Below, in pieces: positions 16,379 through 25,105 of a stretch of DNA of 63,453 bases (its first letter is position 1; the number at the start of each line of letters is the position of its first letter). A program made the position numbers and the translations under genes. Below the pieces are notes generated by a model that did no database searches, had not been told where the DNA came from, and saw nothing but the letters and a program-made list of their open reading frames with translations. This stretch comes from Oscillospiraceae bacterium (GTDB lineage: Bacteria > Bacillota > Clostridia > Oscillospirales > Ruminococcaceae): the NCBI GenBank assembly GCA_022768545.1, contig JALELV010000019.1, positions 1-63,453 on the forward strand, read 5' to 3'.

Positions 16379-17242
16379 TCAGGCCTGCTTTGCCTCGGAC
16401 AGGTCCAGGAAAACTTTCAGGGCATCCATCCGACGGGCGGCGTCCGCCATGCCCCTGGCATACGCCTCTTTAAACTTTTCGGGGTCGTGCTCAAAACGGC
16501 TCATGCCGAGAGAGGTCTCCGGGACAATGAGCAGCGCTTTGCCCTGGCGTTCCAGCTCCTTGACATAATCCGTCGCGGCGTTGTACACCCCGTAGCGCCG
16601 GTCCAGCGTTTCGATCATGGCGGGGTGCCGGCGGAAAATGCGGCGGTATACCGGGCGGAAGGGCTCCGGCTTTTTAACGTAGTCCCGGGCCTGGGTAAGT
16701 ACCACTACCACCCGGTCGCAGCCGTCCTCCAGCGCTTTGCGCACCGGGATCGGGTCGGAGGTGCCGCCGTCGAGGTACTGCCTGCCCTGATACTCCACCG
16801 CGGGGGAAAAGATGGGGATGGCGGAGGAGGCGCGCAGCACGGTGCTGTCCCCCTGCAGATGGGATTTATCGAAATACACCGGCTTTCCGGTCTCCAGGTC
16901 GGTGACGCCGGTGACAAACTGACAGGGGTTTTGATGAAACGCGTCGTAGTCAAAGAGATCGAGCTTGTGCGGGATCTCGTCGAAGATAAAGTCCATGCCG
17001 AACATGGAACCGGTTTTTATAAAGTTTCGGACGCTGACATAGCGCTTGTCCGCGCCGTAAGTAAGGTCGATCCGCAGGTTCCGCCCCCTCTGGCCGGATA
17101 CATAGGAGACGCCGTTGCAGGCCCCTGCGGAGACGCCGATCACATAATCAAAGCAAATTCTTTCATCCATAAAGGCGTCCAGAACGCCGATGGTGTAGAG
17201 GCCGCGCATGCCGCCGCCCTCCAGCACAAGCCCGGTTTTCAT
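16379..17242 (-). CDS. Patatin-like phospholipase
   Basis: 287-residue cytoplasmic patatin-fold hydrolase. It shows the oxyanion loop EGGGMRG at 8-14, the nucleophile elbow GVSAG with Ser near residue 38, and the catalytic Asp in LDGGTSDPIP, forming the Ser-Asp dyad. The protein continues into a C-terminal helical region common to the bacterial YjjU-like branch. Substrate is unknown, probably a phospholipid or acyl ester. Single gene; GAGGAACGG ribosome binding site. Confidence 0.88.
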   Translation of the reverse strand: MKTGLVLEGGGMRGLYTIGVLDAFMDERICFDYVIGVSAGACNGVSYVSGQRGRNLRIDLTYGADKRYVSVRNFIKTGSMFGMDFIFDEIPHKLDLFDYDAFHQNPCQFVTGVTDLETGKPVYFDKSHLQGDSTVLRASSAIPIFSPAVEYQGRQYLDGGTSDPIPVRKALEDGCDRVVVVLTQARDYVKKPEPFRPVYRRIFRRHPAMIETLDRRYGVYNAATDYVKELERQGKALLIVPETSLGMSRFEHDPEKFKEAYARGMADAARRMDALKVFLDLSEAKQA

Positions 17243-17326
17243 AAGCTGCCGTTCCTCCCTGAGAAGAGTTGTTGCTTTTCAGTATAGCGCAAAAGCGGCG
17301 GGTTTTCAAAAGAAAAATATATCGGC

Positions 17327-18022
17327 TCAGATAAGGGCGGCCCGGAGAAGGGCGGAGGCCTCCTCAAAGCGCGCATCGGTCACATTCAGCCTGCGGCAGA
17401 AGGGCTCCTCATCCATTCGGGCAATGCGCAGCACGTCGGGGGAGAGGCGGCGCACCACATCGCAGAGCTTTTGGACAGAGGCGTCGTCATCGTTGCAGCC
17501 GCGGATCAGCGTGACCTCAAAGATCAGCTTTCCCCGGAAGTCTTTACGAAAGGCCGCCATATTTTCGATATATTCCCGCAGGGTGAAGCCCTCCGCCGGC
17601 CGCTGCATCTTTTGAAAACTCTCCTCCGAAACGGCTTTGATCTCACAAAAGATCTCTTCGCAGGAAAGGGCGGTCTCCCGGAAGGGGCTTCTGCCTAAAA
17701 GATAGCCATTGGTCAGCAGCCGGACGGAACAGCCAAGGCTTTGGATCAGGCGGATGATATCCCGGATCTCCCCATGCAGCAGCGCCTCCCCTTTGGAGTT
17801 GATGAACACAACGTCCGGCCGGATGCGCCGGATCTCGGCGGCGAGGGCTTCCATCGCCCTCCCGGTGCCCTCAAAGCTTCGGGGCGTACAGGCCTTTTCT
17901 GGGGAACGGCCAATGGGACAGAAGACGCAGTCAAAGTTGCAGCGCTTCTCCGGAAGGATATTGATCTTAAACACTTTTTTTCCATCGACGGTTTTAACGC
18001 CCTTGTACTCAAACTGATCCAT
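17327..18022 (-). CDS. Radical SAM protein
   Basis: 231 residues with the radical SAM cluster motif CNFDCVFC (Cys-x3-Cys-x2-Cys, about residues 28-35) followed by a C-I-G-R-S segment, an INSKGEALLH strand and a RLLTNGYLL strand of the partial TIM barrel. No second Cys cluster or RNA-binding domain is present. It resembles uncharacterised radical SAM proteins in the MoaA/NifB-like group; product unknown. It is 15 bases upstream on the same strand of the MATE gene's stop, so the MATE gene precedes it and they may share a transcript. Confidence 0.82.
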   Translation of the reverse strand: MDQFEYKGVKTVDGKKVFKINILPEKRCNFDCVFCPIGRSPEKACTPRSFEGTGRAMEALAAEIRRIRPDVVFINSKGEALLHGEIRDIIRLIQSLGCSVRLLTNGYLLGRSPFRETALSCEEIFCEIKAVSEESFQKMQRPAEGFTLREYIENMAAFRKDFRGKLIFEVTLIRGCNDDDASVQKLCDVVRRLSPDVLRIARMDEEPFCRRLNVTDARFEEASALLRAALI

Positions 18023-18037
18023 TTTAAAAACTCCTTT

Positions 18038-19366
18038 TTATATTCTGTGTTTTAAAGCAGGTTTTGGAGGCCTTTTGAGCCACAGGAGAGCGGCGCACAG
18101 GGCTGAGGCCGCCTCCACGGTGGGAAAACTGATCCAAACGCCGGTTATTCCGGCCAGGGAAGAGAGCAGAAAGGCCGCGGGGATGATCAGAACAGCGCCC
18201 CGGAGCAGAGCGACTGCGCGGGCCGGCCGGGGGCGCTCCGCAGAGGTGAAAAAAGCGGAGAGAATGAGGTTGAAGCCCGCAAAGGGCAGGGCGGTAAAGT
18301 AGGTCTTCAGCCCCGGTACGGCGATGTTTTGCAAAGCGGCGAGGCCCTCGCTGTTAAACCACCGGACGATTTGCTCCGCAAAGCAGAACAGCACGGCGTA
18401 GATCCCTCCGGAGAGAAGGGCCAAAGCGGTGAGAGACCAGGCCAGCAGCCGCCTTGAGGCGCCGGTGTCTTTTCGCCCGTGGGCTGACCCGGCCAGGGGC
18501 TGGACACCCTGGGCAGCTCCGGTGAACACGGCGACGGCCATTAGGGAAAGGTTTGCGATGATGCCATAGGCGGCCACTCCGGGGTTTCCTGCAAGGCCCA
18601 GAATGATGCGGTTGAACACCATCATCACCACGCCGGAGGCAAGCTCCGCCACCAGGGATGGAAAACCCAGAGAGAGAATATCCAAAACAGTGCCGCCACA
18701 GGGTCGGGAGGCCGCGGGGCGGAGCCCATCGGTTTTTTTCCTCCAGTGGAGGGAGAGGAGCAGCACGCTGAGCACCGGGGAAAGCCCTGTGGCAAACACC
18801 GCGCCGAAGATGCCCAGGCCCAGGGGAAAGAGAAAGAGGTAGTCGAGCAGGATGTTGAGAAAGCTTCCGGACAGCATGGCGGCCATGGCAAGCCCCGGCC
18901 CTCCATCTGCCCGCACAAAGCAGAGCAGGACGTCGTTTAGCAGAAAGGCGGGGGAAAACAGCAGCAGCACCTTCAGATAGGTGCGGGCCATGGAAAAGGT
19001 CCCGGCGCCGGCGCCGAGCAGTACCGCCAGCTCCTCCGCAAAGAAAAGGCCCGCCGGGACAAAAACCGCCGCCATCAGCGCCGCCAGCCCCAGAGAATGG
19101 GAAAATACCCGGCGGGCGCCGGCTGCTTCCCTGCGCCCCGAAAGGATGGCGCACCGGGTGGAGCCGCCCATCCCCAGCATCAGCCCGCAGCCGTGAATGA
19201 GGCTGTAGACCGGAATGGCGAGGTTTAAGGCGGCAAGGCCGTCCGCCCCCAGGCGCCGGGCCACAAAGCAGGTATCGGCCAGAATATAGCAGGAGAGCCC
19301 CAGCATGCCGAGAACGCTGAGGGAGACGCAGCGGAAAAACTGCTTCAGAAGCCCCCGAGAGCTCAT
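18038..19366 (-). CDS. MATE family multidrug exporter
   Basis: 442 residues with twelve predicted membrane segments in two homologous halves, the MATE layout; GCGLMLGMGGSTRCAI and GVQPLAGSAHGRKD are typical loop motifs of the DinF/MepA branch. It should export cationic drugs or metabolites by sodium or proton antiport. The ATG of MSSRGLLK was chosen because AAAGGAG lies seven bases upstream; a longer frame runs into the attenuator. It is preceded by a structured leader with a terminator, and the radical SAM gene follows 15 bases later. Confidence 0.9.
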   Translation of the reverse strand: MSSRGLLKQFFRCVSLSVLGMLGLSCYILADTCFVARRLGADGLAALNLAIPVYSLIHGCGLMLGMGGSTRCAILSGRREAAGARRVFSHSLGLAALMAAVFVPAGLFFAEELAVLLGAGAGTFSMARTYLKVLLLFSPAFLLNDVLLCFVRADGGPGLAMAAMLSGSFLNILLDYLFLFPLGLGIFGAVFATGLSPVLSVLLLSLHWRKKTDGLRPAASRPCGGTVLDILSLGFPSLVAELASGVVMMVFNRIILGLAGNPGVAAYGIIANLSLMAVAVFTGAAQGVQPLAGSAHGRKDTGASRRLLAWSLTALALLSGGIYAVLFCFAEQIVRWFNSEGLAALQNIAVPGLKTYFTALPFAGFNLILSAFFTSAERPRPARAVALLRGAVLIIPAAFLLSSLAGITGVWISFPTVEAASALCAALLWLKRPPKPALKHRI

Positions 19367-19389
19367 GTTCTTTCTCCTTTCACACGGCG

Positions 19390-19545
19390 TTTTTTCAAAA
19401 AAGAACAACAAAAAGCGCCAAAGCCTCCTGTCTTCAAGGGCCTAACGACAGGGGGATTTGGCGCTTCAGCCTTTACCCGGCGGCAAAGGACAGCGCTTTT
19501 CTATCACAACGGTTGGATTATAGCAAAAGAGGGGCTCAAAGTCAA
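19390..19545 (-). promoter_or_regulatory. Promoter and structured attenuator leader of the MATE gene
   Basis: Minus-strand TTGACT (19540-19545), 17-base spacer, TATAAT (19517-19522) starts a leader of about 140 bases. It holds a first hairpin (GCGCU-CCUUU...AAAGG-AGCGC) and then a terminator stem (AGCGCCAAAUCCCCCUGUC paired with GACAGGAGGCUUUGGCGCU) followed by a T-rich tract at 19386-19412. The middle AGCGC can pair with either, so the folds exclude each other. This is riboswitch-like, but I cannot match the sequence to a known aptamer; a MATE-linked motif called mepA has been described and would be the first to compare. Confidence 0.65.
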
Positions 19546-19555
19546 GATATCCGGT

Positions 19556-20035
19556 TTAGGCTTTTGCACAGCGCACGCCGAACGCCTTTTCCAGGGCGGC
19601 GAGGGCGTCGTCCAGATGAAAATCCGTCATCAAAAGAGAGATGTCCATCTCCGAAGTGGTGATCATGGTTACCTCGGCGCCCGAGGCGGTCACAGCGCGG
19701 ATGGCGGCAGAGGCCACGCCGTACATCTCCTTCATCTCGGGGCCGTAGAGGGCTATTTTGCTGTTCCCGCTGGAGACGAAGGGCTTGGCGGCGGGGTATT
19801 TTTTGCGGATCTGCCCGATGACAGTGAGCACCTGGGGAAGATCCGCGCTGGGCACAGTAAAGGAAACGCTCACCTGGCCGCCGGTGGGGGCGGACTGGGA
19901 GATCATGTCGATGTTGATCTTCGCGTCGGAAAACTCTTCCAATACCTCGCTTAGGAAGATGAGGTCGGAGGGGATCTGGTGGAAGGTCACGAGGCTGACG
20001 TCTTCCAAAAGGGAAATTCTGCTGACACCGTTCAT
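19556..20035 (-). CDS. ACT domain protein
   Basis: 159 residues with two ACT-type repeats (VSLVTFHQIPSDLIFLSEV... and KIALYGPEMKEMYGVASAAIRAV...), similar to the regulatory half of aspartokinase without the kinase domain. Probably a free-standing amino-acid sensor; target not known. It is the last gene of the asd-dapA-dapB operon. I chose the second Met because GAGGTG lies six bases upstream; an ATG four codons earlier overlaps the dapB stop but has no binding site. A terminator is not obvious. Confidence 0.8.
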   Translation of the reverse strand: MNGVSRISLLEDVSLVTFHQIPSDLIFLSEVLEEFSDAKINIDMISQSAPTGGQVSVSFTVPSADLPQVLTVIGQIRKKYPAAKPFVSSGNSKIALYGPEMKEMYGVASAAIRAVTASGAEVTMITTSEMDISLLMTDFHLDDALAALEKAFGVRCAKA

Positions 20036-20043
20036 TTTGCACC

Positions 20044-20796
20044 TCATGTTTCAATCAGACAGCCCATGTCGTAGAGCCCGGGCCCGCGCCCGGACAGGTA
20101 CAGGGCGGCGTTTAAAGCCCCGGCGGCAAATACCCGGCGGCTTGCCGCGTGGTGGGAGAGGGTGATGACCTCGTCATCTCCGGCGAAGATGACATCGTGG
20201 TCGCCCACAATGGTCCCTCCCCGGACGCTGTGGATGCCGATCTCGGTTTTTTCCCGCTTTGCCCGCACGCTGTGGCGGTCGTAGATATAATGGGGCGTCT
20301 CCGGCAGGGCGGAGGAGACGGCGTCCGCCAGCAGCAGAGCGGTGCCGCTGGGGGCGTCCAGCTTTTGATTGTGGTGTTTTTCCACGATCTCCACGTCAAA
20401 GCCCTGCCCCAGGACAGAGGCGGCCTTCCGGGCCAGGGCGGCCAGAAGGTTCACCCCCAGGGACATGTTGGCGGAAAAGAACACCGGGATCTCCCGGGCG
20501 GCTTCCCGGATCCGGCCGACCTGCTCCGGGGTGTAGCCGGTGGTGCAGAGCACCGCCGGGATCCGCTGCCGCAGGGCAAGCCCCAGCACCCCGTCCAGCA
20601 GGGAGGGATGGGAAAAATCCACAACACAGTCGCCCCTGACGCCGCATTCCTCGGGGGAGAAAAAGTGCGGAAAAGGAGCGGCGCAGCTTTCCCGGTCTAT
20701 CCCCGCCGCGATGACACAGTCATCCCGCTCTGCCGCAAGGGCGGCGATCTGCCGCCCCATGCGGCCGGCACAGCCACTTAAAAGGACCCGGTACAT
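20044..20796 (-). CDS. dapB: 4-hydroxy-tetrahydrodipicolinate reductase
   Basis: 250 residues. N-terminal Rossmann motif LLSGCAGRMGRQIA, the VDFSHPSLL strand, CTTGYTPEQ loop, and the catalytic EKHHNQKLDAPSGTA segment with the His pair and Lys. Reduces the DapA product with NAD(P)H in the lysine/diaminopimelate pathway. The ATG has GGAGGGGG upstream, and the dapA stop ends one base before it, so the two are coupled. Confidence 0.95.
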   Translation of the reverse strand: MYRVLLSGCAGRMGRQIAALAAERDDCVIAAGIDRESCAAPFPHFFSPEECGVRGDCVVDFSHPSLLDGVLGLALRQRIPAVLCTTGYTPEQVGRIREAAREIPVFFSANMSLGVNLLAALARKAASVLGQGFDVEIVEKHHNQKLDAPSGTALLLADAVSSALPETPHYIYDRHSVRAKREKTEIGIHSVRGGTIVGDHDVIFAGDDEVITLSHHAASRRVFAAGALNAALYLSGRGPGLYDMGCLIET

Positions 20797-20797
20797 A

Positions 20798-21709
20798 TTA
20801 TTCCCCCTCCCTTTTGCGCGGGGCCGAAAGGCCCAGAAGCTCCATCTCACGCAGGAGCGCTTCCCGGGCCGCAGGGGCCATGGAAACCAGCGGCATCCGG
20901 CATTCCCCGGCCGCCCAGCCGGCCAGGTTCATGGCCTCCTTAACGGGGATGGGGTTTACGTCGGAGAAAAGGGCATTGATCAGAGGCAGCAGCTTCAGCT
21001 GCAAAGCGGCAGATTCCTGCGCTTTGCCCCCGAAGTAAAGGGAACAGATCTCGTGGGTCTCCCGGGGCATGAGGTTTGAAAGCACCGAGATGACCCCTTT
21101 TCCCCCCAACGAGAGGATAGGGACGATCTGATCGTCGTTGCCGGAATAGATCGCCAGCTCCTCACCGCAGAGAGCGGCGGTCTGGGCCACCTTGGAGATA
21201 TTCCCCCCCGCCTCTTTGACAGCCGCGATGTTGGGGTGGGTGCAGAGCTCCCGATAGGTGGCGGGGGCAATGTCCACACCGGTGCGGCTGGGGACGTTGT
21301 AGAGAATATTCGGCAGGCCGGTGGCCTCCGCCAGGGCAAAAAAGTGGCGGATAAGCCCGGCCTGGGAGGTTTTATTGTAATAGGGGGTCACCTGCAGAAG
21401 CGCGTCGGCCCCGGCCCGCTCCGCCTCTTTGGAGAGCCAGACGGCATAATCGGTGTGGTTGGAGCCTGCCCCGGCGATGACCGGCACCCTGCCGTGCACC
21501 TGTTCCACCGCGTAGGCGATGGTGTCCACATGCTCGCTGTCGGTCATGGTGGAGGACTCGCCGGTGGTGCCGCAGATGACGATGGCGTCGATCCCGTTTT
21601 TGATCTGATGCTCCAGAATACGGCCCAAAACAGGGTAGTTGATGGAGCCGTCCGGGTTCATGGGGGTGATGACGGCGGTGGCGGCACCGGTAAAAACAGT
21701 TTTTTTCAT
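20798..21709 (-). CDS. dapA: 4-hydroxy-tetrahydrodipicolinate synthase
   Basis: 303-residue TIM barrel, normal family length. Schiff-base Lys 165 in AAVKEAGG, Tyr 137 in ILYNVPSRTG, the GTTGES motif at 47-52 and Tyr 110/111 are all present, so it should be active. It condenses pyruvate with aspartate semialdehyde. Middle gene of the lysine-riboswitch operon, 52 bases after asd. Confidence 0.95.
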   Translation of the reverse strand: MKKTVFTGAATAVITPMNPDGSINYPVLGRILEHQIKNGIDAIVICGTTGESSTMTDSEHVDTIAYAVEQVHGRVPVIAGAGSNHTDYAVWLSKEAERAGADALLQVTPYYNKTSQAGLIRHFFALAEATGLPNILYNVPSRTGVDIAPATYRELCTHPNIAAVKEAGGNISKVAQTAALCGEELAIYSGNDDQIVPILSLGGKGVISVLSNLMPRETHEICSLYFGGKAQESAALQLKLLPLINALFSDVNPIPVKEAMNLAGWAAGECRMPLVSMAPAAREALLREMELLGLSAPRKREGE

Positions 21710-21761
21710 GGGGAAATTCCTCCTTCAGGTTTTCTCATCCGGCGGAACTCCCCGCCGGATG

Positions 21762-22841
21762 TCAGTCGAGGTAACCTTTGGCGGCCAGCAGCTCCGCCAT
21801 CAGCACGGCTCCTCCCGCGGCGCCCCGGAGGGTGTTGTGGGAGAGGCAGACAAACTTATAGTCGTACTGGCTGTCCGGGCGCAGGCGCCCTACGGAAACA
21901 GCCATACCCTTTTCCAGCATCCGGTCCAGGCCGGTCTGAGGGCGGTTATCTTCTTCAAAATAGTGCAGGAACTGCTTGGGGGCAAGGGGGAGCTGCAGCT
22001 CCTGGGGGGCGCCGGAAAACTCCGCCCAGCGCTTTTTGATCTCCTCTTCGGAGGGCTTTTGGGCAAAGGAGACGAACACCGCGGCCAGGTGGCCGTTGGA
22101 AACGGGGACCCGGATGCACTGGGTGGTGATGGAAGGGCCTTCGGCCTCCACGATCTTATCTCCCTGGATGCTGCCCCAGATCTTGAGGGGCTCCTGTTCG
22201 CTCTTTTCCTCCTCGCCGCCGATGTAGGGGATGACGTTGTCGACCATTTCGGGCCAGGTGTCAAAGGTCTTTCCGGCGCCGGAGATGGCCTGATAAGTGC
22301 AGGCGAGGACCTTGGTGATCCCAAACTCTTTTAACGGGTGCAAAGCGGGCACATAGCTCTGCAGAGAGCAGTTTGACTTTACAGCGATAAAGCCGTGCTT
22401 TGTACCCAGGCGTTTTCGCTGCGCCTCAATGATTTCGGCGTGCTGGGGGTTTATCTCCGGGATGATCATGGGGACATCCGGCGTGTGACGGTGGGCGGAG
22501 TTGTTGGAGATGACCGGGCACTCCAGCCGGGCGTAATCCTCCTCCAGCGCCTTGATCTCATCCTTCTTCATATTTACCGCGCAGAAGATGAAATCCACCG
22601 AGGCGGCAATTTTTTCCTTGTCGGCGGCGGCGTCAAGCACTACCATTTTTTTAATGTCTTCGGGGATGGGGGTATCCATGCACCAGCGGGAGCCCACGGC
22701 TTCCTCATAGGTTTTGCCGGCGGAGCGGCCGGAGGCGGCCAAAAGCACAGGAGTAAACCAGGGGTGGTTCTCCAGCAGGGTGATAAAGCGCTGCCCTACC
22801 ATACCGGTGGCGCCTACAATGCCAACTTTAAACTGTTTCAT
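21762..22841 (-). CDS. asd: Aspartate-semialdehyde dehydrogenase
   Basis: 359 residues, of the longer archaeal/fungal-like class rather than the 330-residue bacterial class. NADP-binding GIVGATGMVGQRF at 7-19 and the catalytic Cys 158 in KSNCSLQ. Produces aspartate semialdehyde from aspartyl phosphate, feeding lysine, threonine and methionine. The ATG of MKQFKVGIVG has AAGGAG upstream; the open frame extends 65 codons further but lacks signals. First gene after the lysine riboswitch. No aspartokinase gene is in the window. Confidence 0.95.
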   Translation of the reverse strand: MKQFKVGIVGATGMVGQRFITLLENHPWFTPVLLAASGRSAGKTYEEAVGSRWCMDTPIPEDIKKMVVLDAAADKEKIAASVDFIFCAVNMKKDEIKALEEDYARLECPVISNNSAHRHTPDVPMIIPEINPQHAEIIEAQRKRLGTKHGFIAVKSNCSLQSYVPALHPLKEFGITKVLACTYQAISGAGKTFDTWPEMVDNVIPYIGGEEEKSEQEPLKIWGSIQGDKIVEAEGPSITTQCIRVPVSNGHLAAVFVSFAQKPSEEEIKKRWAEFSGAPQELQLPLAPKQFLHYFEEDNRPQTGLDRMLEKGMAVSVGRLRPDSQYDYKFVCLSHNTLRGAAGGAVLMAELLAAKGYLD

Positions 22842-23100
22842 AGCAATAGTCTCCTTGTGTTTTTCATGATCCTGCCCCGGTGGGGCCGGGAAAGGCGCAA
22901 AACCGGCCTTTACGGTTATTATAGCGGAAAAACAGGAGTTTGTGACCCCTTTTCCGTGTTTTTGGTTTTTTTCTACCGTTGTGCTCCCATGGGACACAAC
23001 GGTAAGGAAAATGAGCTTCTGCCGAAAACCGGGCATAAAAATGACCGGAAAAGCCGCGGCCGCCTGGGCGAAAAAGCTTTTCCGGTTTCTTTTACAACAA

Positions 23101-23125
23101 TAAAAAAACCGGTTGAAAACCGGTC
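23101..23125 (-). terminator. Terminator in the asd leader
   Basis: On the minus strand ACCGGTT-TTC-AACCGGT is followed by seven Ts. It lies downstream of the lysine aptamer and is a candidate expression platform, together with the CCGCCC/GGGCGG hairpin at 23159-23183. Confidence 0.75.
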
Positions 23126-23184
23126 ATCATTGCAATATAATAAAGATACTGACTCAAAAGACCGCCCGCTGGGCGGTTTTTTAC

Positions 23185-23360
23185 AGCCGATAGCTCTTCA
23201 TCACACACATGATGACAGTCCCACGCCTTTTTGGCCGTGCAACCAGAGCGGTGCCGCCGTACCGGCATCCTCTTCGGCGGTTTTCCCTTTTGTCCCGGCA
23301 GCGCCCGTACGGGGCTCATTGAGGGGAGTACTGATGAAGACCGCGCCTCTATCCTGAAAA
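23185..23360 (-). ncRNA. Lysine riboswitch (L box) upstream of asd
   Basis: The minus strand carries the conserved L-box blocks in order: GAUAGAGGCGCG, AUCAGUACU, GGGAAAACCGCCGAAG, UGGUUGCACGGCC, GGGACUGUCAUC and the closing GAGCUAUC, which pairs with GAUAG to form P1. These match the layout of the Bacillus lysC leader. Two terminator hairpins follow (23159-23183 and 23101-23125). Lysine binding should stop transcription into asd-dapA-dapB-ACT. Few bases are unexplained between here and asd apart from a second weak TATAAT box at about 22917. Confidence 0.93.
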
Positions 23361-23371
23361 TATTTGCCCTC

Positions 23372-23400
23372 ATCTTATCATTGACGGCGGGTTCTGTCAA
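23372..23400 (-). promoter_or_regulatory. Sigma-A promoter of the lysine-riboswitch operon
   Basis: Minus-strand TTGACA, 17-base spacer, TAAGAT, immediately upstream of the L-box leader. Confidence 0.8.
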
Positions 23401-23439
23401 ATGGTTTTTCTATTTTTAACATACAGGTGAAAAGAAAAT

Positions 23440-24468
23440 ATGAAAAAAAGTGATTTTTGGTACGATTTACCCGAGCGTCTCATCGCCCAGACCCCTGTGG
23501 AGCCCCGGGACCATTCCCGCATGATGTGCCTTCACGCCGGGGACGGCCGGATAGAGCACCGGCATTTTTATGACCTCCCCTCGCTGCTGTGCCCCGGAGA
23601 TACCCTGATCGTCAACGACTCCCGGGTACTGCCAGCCCGGATGTACGGGATCAAAGAGGCTACCGGCGCCCGCATTGAGGTATTGCTGTTGGAGCAAAAA
23701 GCCCCGGACTGCTGGGAGATCCTGGTGAAGCCCGGTAAAAAAGCCCTGCCCGGGGCGGTGATCTCCTTTGGGGAGGGGCTGCTCACCGGTGAAGTGCTGG
23801 AGGTGCTGGAGGGCGGAAACCGCCTGATGCGCTTTTCCTGGGAGGGAAACTTCTATGAGGTGCTGGAGCGCATCGGCCAAATGCCGCTGCCCCATTACAT
23901 TACGGCGGAGCTGGAAGACAAGGAGCGCTACCAGACGGTGTATTCCCACGAGCTCGGTTCCGCGGCGGCCCCCACGGCGGGGCTGCACTTTACCCGGGAG
24001 CTGATGGACAGGCTGTCCGCCATGGGGGTGGACATCGGCTATGTCACACTGCATGTTGGGCTGGGTACCTTCCGCCCGGTCAAGGCGGAGGAGATCACCG
24101 ACCACAAGATGCACTCGGAGCACTACCATCTTCCGCAGGAGACGGCAGAGCTCATCGAGCGCACCCGCGCCCGGGGCGGGCGGGTGATCGCCGTGGGCAC
24201 CACCAGCACCCGAACGCTGGAATCGGTGGCAAAAAAGCACGGAAAGATCGTGGCCGACGACGGCTACACCGATATTTTCATCTACCCGGGGTATCGCTTT
24301 CAGGTGCTGGACGGGCTTATCACCAACTTCCACCTGCCGGAGAGCACCCTTATCATGCTGGTGAGCGCCTTTGCGGGGTACGAGGCCACTATGCGCGCCT
24401 ACCGGGAGGCGGTGGAGGAGCAGTACCGCTTCTACAGCTTTGGCGACGCGATGTTTATTGAAAAGTAA
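23440..24468 (+). CDS. queA: tRNA preQ1(34) S-adenosylmethionine ribosyltransferase-isomerase
   Basis: 342 residues, full family length. Start MKKSDFWYDLPERLIAQTPVEPRDHSRM is typical; internal signatures include DTLIVNDSRVLPAR, PLPHYI, SAAAPTAGLHF and the C-terminal NFHLPESTLIMLVSAFAG. It makes epoxyqueuosine on tRNA from preQ1-tRNA, following Tgt. AGGTGAAAAG serves as ribosome binding site. It is divergent from the asd operon and converges on thpR-tgt. Confidence 0.95.
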   Translation: MKKSDFWYDLPERLIAQTPVEPRDHSRMMCLHAGDGRIEHRHFYDLPSLLCPGDTLIVNDSRVLPARMYGIKEATGARIEVLLLEQKAPDCWEILVKPGKKALPGAVISFGEGLLTGEVLEVLEGGNRLMRFSWEGNFYEVLERIGQMPLPHYITAELEDKERYQTVYSHELGSAAAPTAGLHFTRELMDRLSAMGVDIGYVTLHVGLGTFRPVKAEEITDHKMHSEHYHLPQETAELIERTRARGGRVIAVGTTSTRTLESVAKKHGKIVADDGYTDIFIYPGYRFQVLDGLITNFHLPESTLIMLVSAFAGYEATMRAYREAVEEQYRFYSFGDAMFIEK

Positions 24469-24484
24469 AAAATTGCGTGAAAAG

Positions 24485-24515
24485 GGCCCGGGGCGGTAAA
24501 CGCCCCGGGCCTGGC
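24485..24515. terminator. Terminator between queA and thpR
   Basis: GGCCCGGGGCG and complement around GTAAA, followed by a T-rich tail on the plus strand and TTTT on the minus strand. Confidence 0.75.
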
Positions 24516-24516
24516 T

Positions 24517-25062
24517 TTATTTTGCCGCGGGAAGCGCCCCGAACCGGGCGCGGAAAAGCTCCGTATAAACGGGGCCGCCCGGCCCGGGGGAGGAGCAGAA
24601 GAGGGAGGCGCCCGTCGCCTCAAAGGAGAAAGGCGACGCGGGCGGAAGCTCCGGGGCGGCGCCTTCCCGCCATACCATGCGGCGGGCCAGGGTAACATGG
24701 GGGGAAAAGGGGCGTTCCTCCAGGAAAAAGCCCTCCGCAGAGAGCTCCCGGCAGAGACGGCCCTGCAGGGCAAAGAGAGCGGGGCAGGGGCACGGCGCCG
24801 CCCAGACGATATCCCCGTCCTGGGCGTGAAAAAAGCCCGGATGCCCGAAGGAAAGCGCAAAGGACGCGCCGCCGGCCCGGACAAGGGCGGCAGCGGCATC
24901 CTCTGCCCGGGAAAAAGGTACCTCTCCCAAAAAGGCCAGCGTCAAATGGAGGTTTTCCGGCCGGGTGAGGCTTCCCCTCCCCAGGGCCGGCAGCTGTGAC
25001 TGAAGCAGGCGGAGAGGAGCCCGGGCCTCCGAAGGAATGGTGAGGGCAAGAAACAGCCGCAC
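24517..25062 (-). CDS. thpR: RNA 2',3'-cyclic phosphodiesterase (2H family)
   Basis: 181-residue 2H phosphoesterase. The two HxTx catalytic motifs are HLTL (about 39-42, in NLHLTLAFLGEVP) and HVTL (about 123-126, in SPHVTLARRM). The family hydrolyses 2',3'-cyclic phosphates and can join tRNA halves in vitro. Strongly GC-biased. It lies 43 bases after tgt and is probably co-transcribed. RBS AAGGAG. Confidence 0.88.
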   Translation of the reverse strand: MRLFLALTIPSEARAPLRLLQSQLPALGRGSLTRPENLHLTLAFLGEVPFSRAEDAAAALVRAGGASFALSFGHPGFFHAQDGDIVWAAPCPCPALFALQGRLCRELSAEGFFLEERPFSPHVTLARRMVWREGAAPELPPASPFSFEATGASLFCSSPGPGGPVYTELFRARFGALPAAK

Positions 25063-25105
25063 AGGGCAAAACTCCTTTCCCGGCGTCCCCGAACGGACGG
25101 GGAAT

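Noticed and set aside
22917-22922. Second TATAAT box between the lysine riboswitch and asd
   Set aside because: The matching -35 region is poor (TCACAA-like). The better promoter is upstream of the riboswitch; a secondary promoter cannot be excluded.
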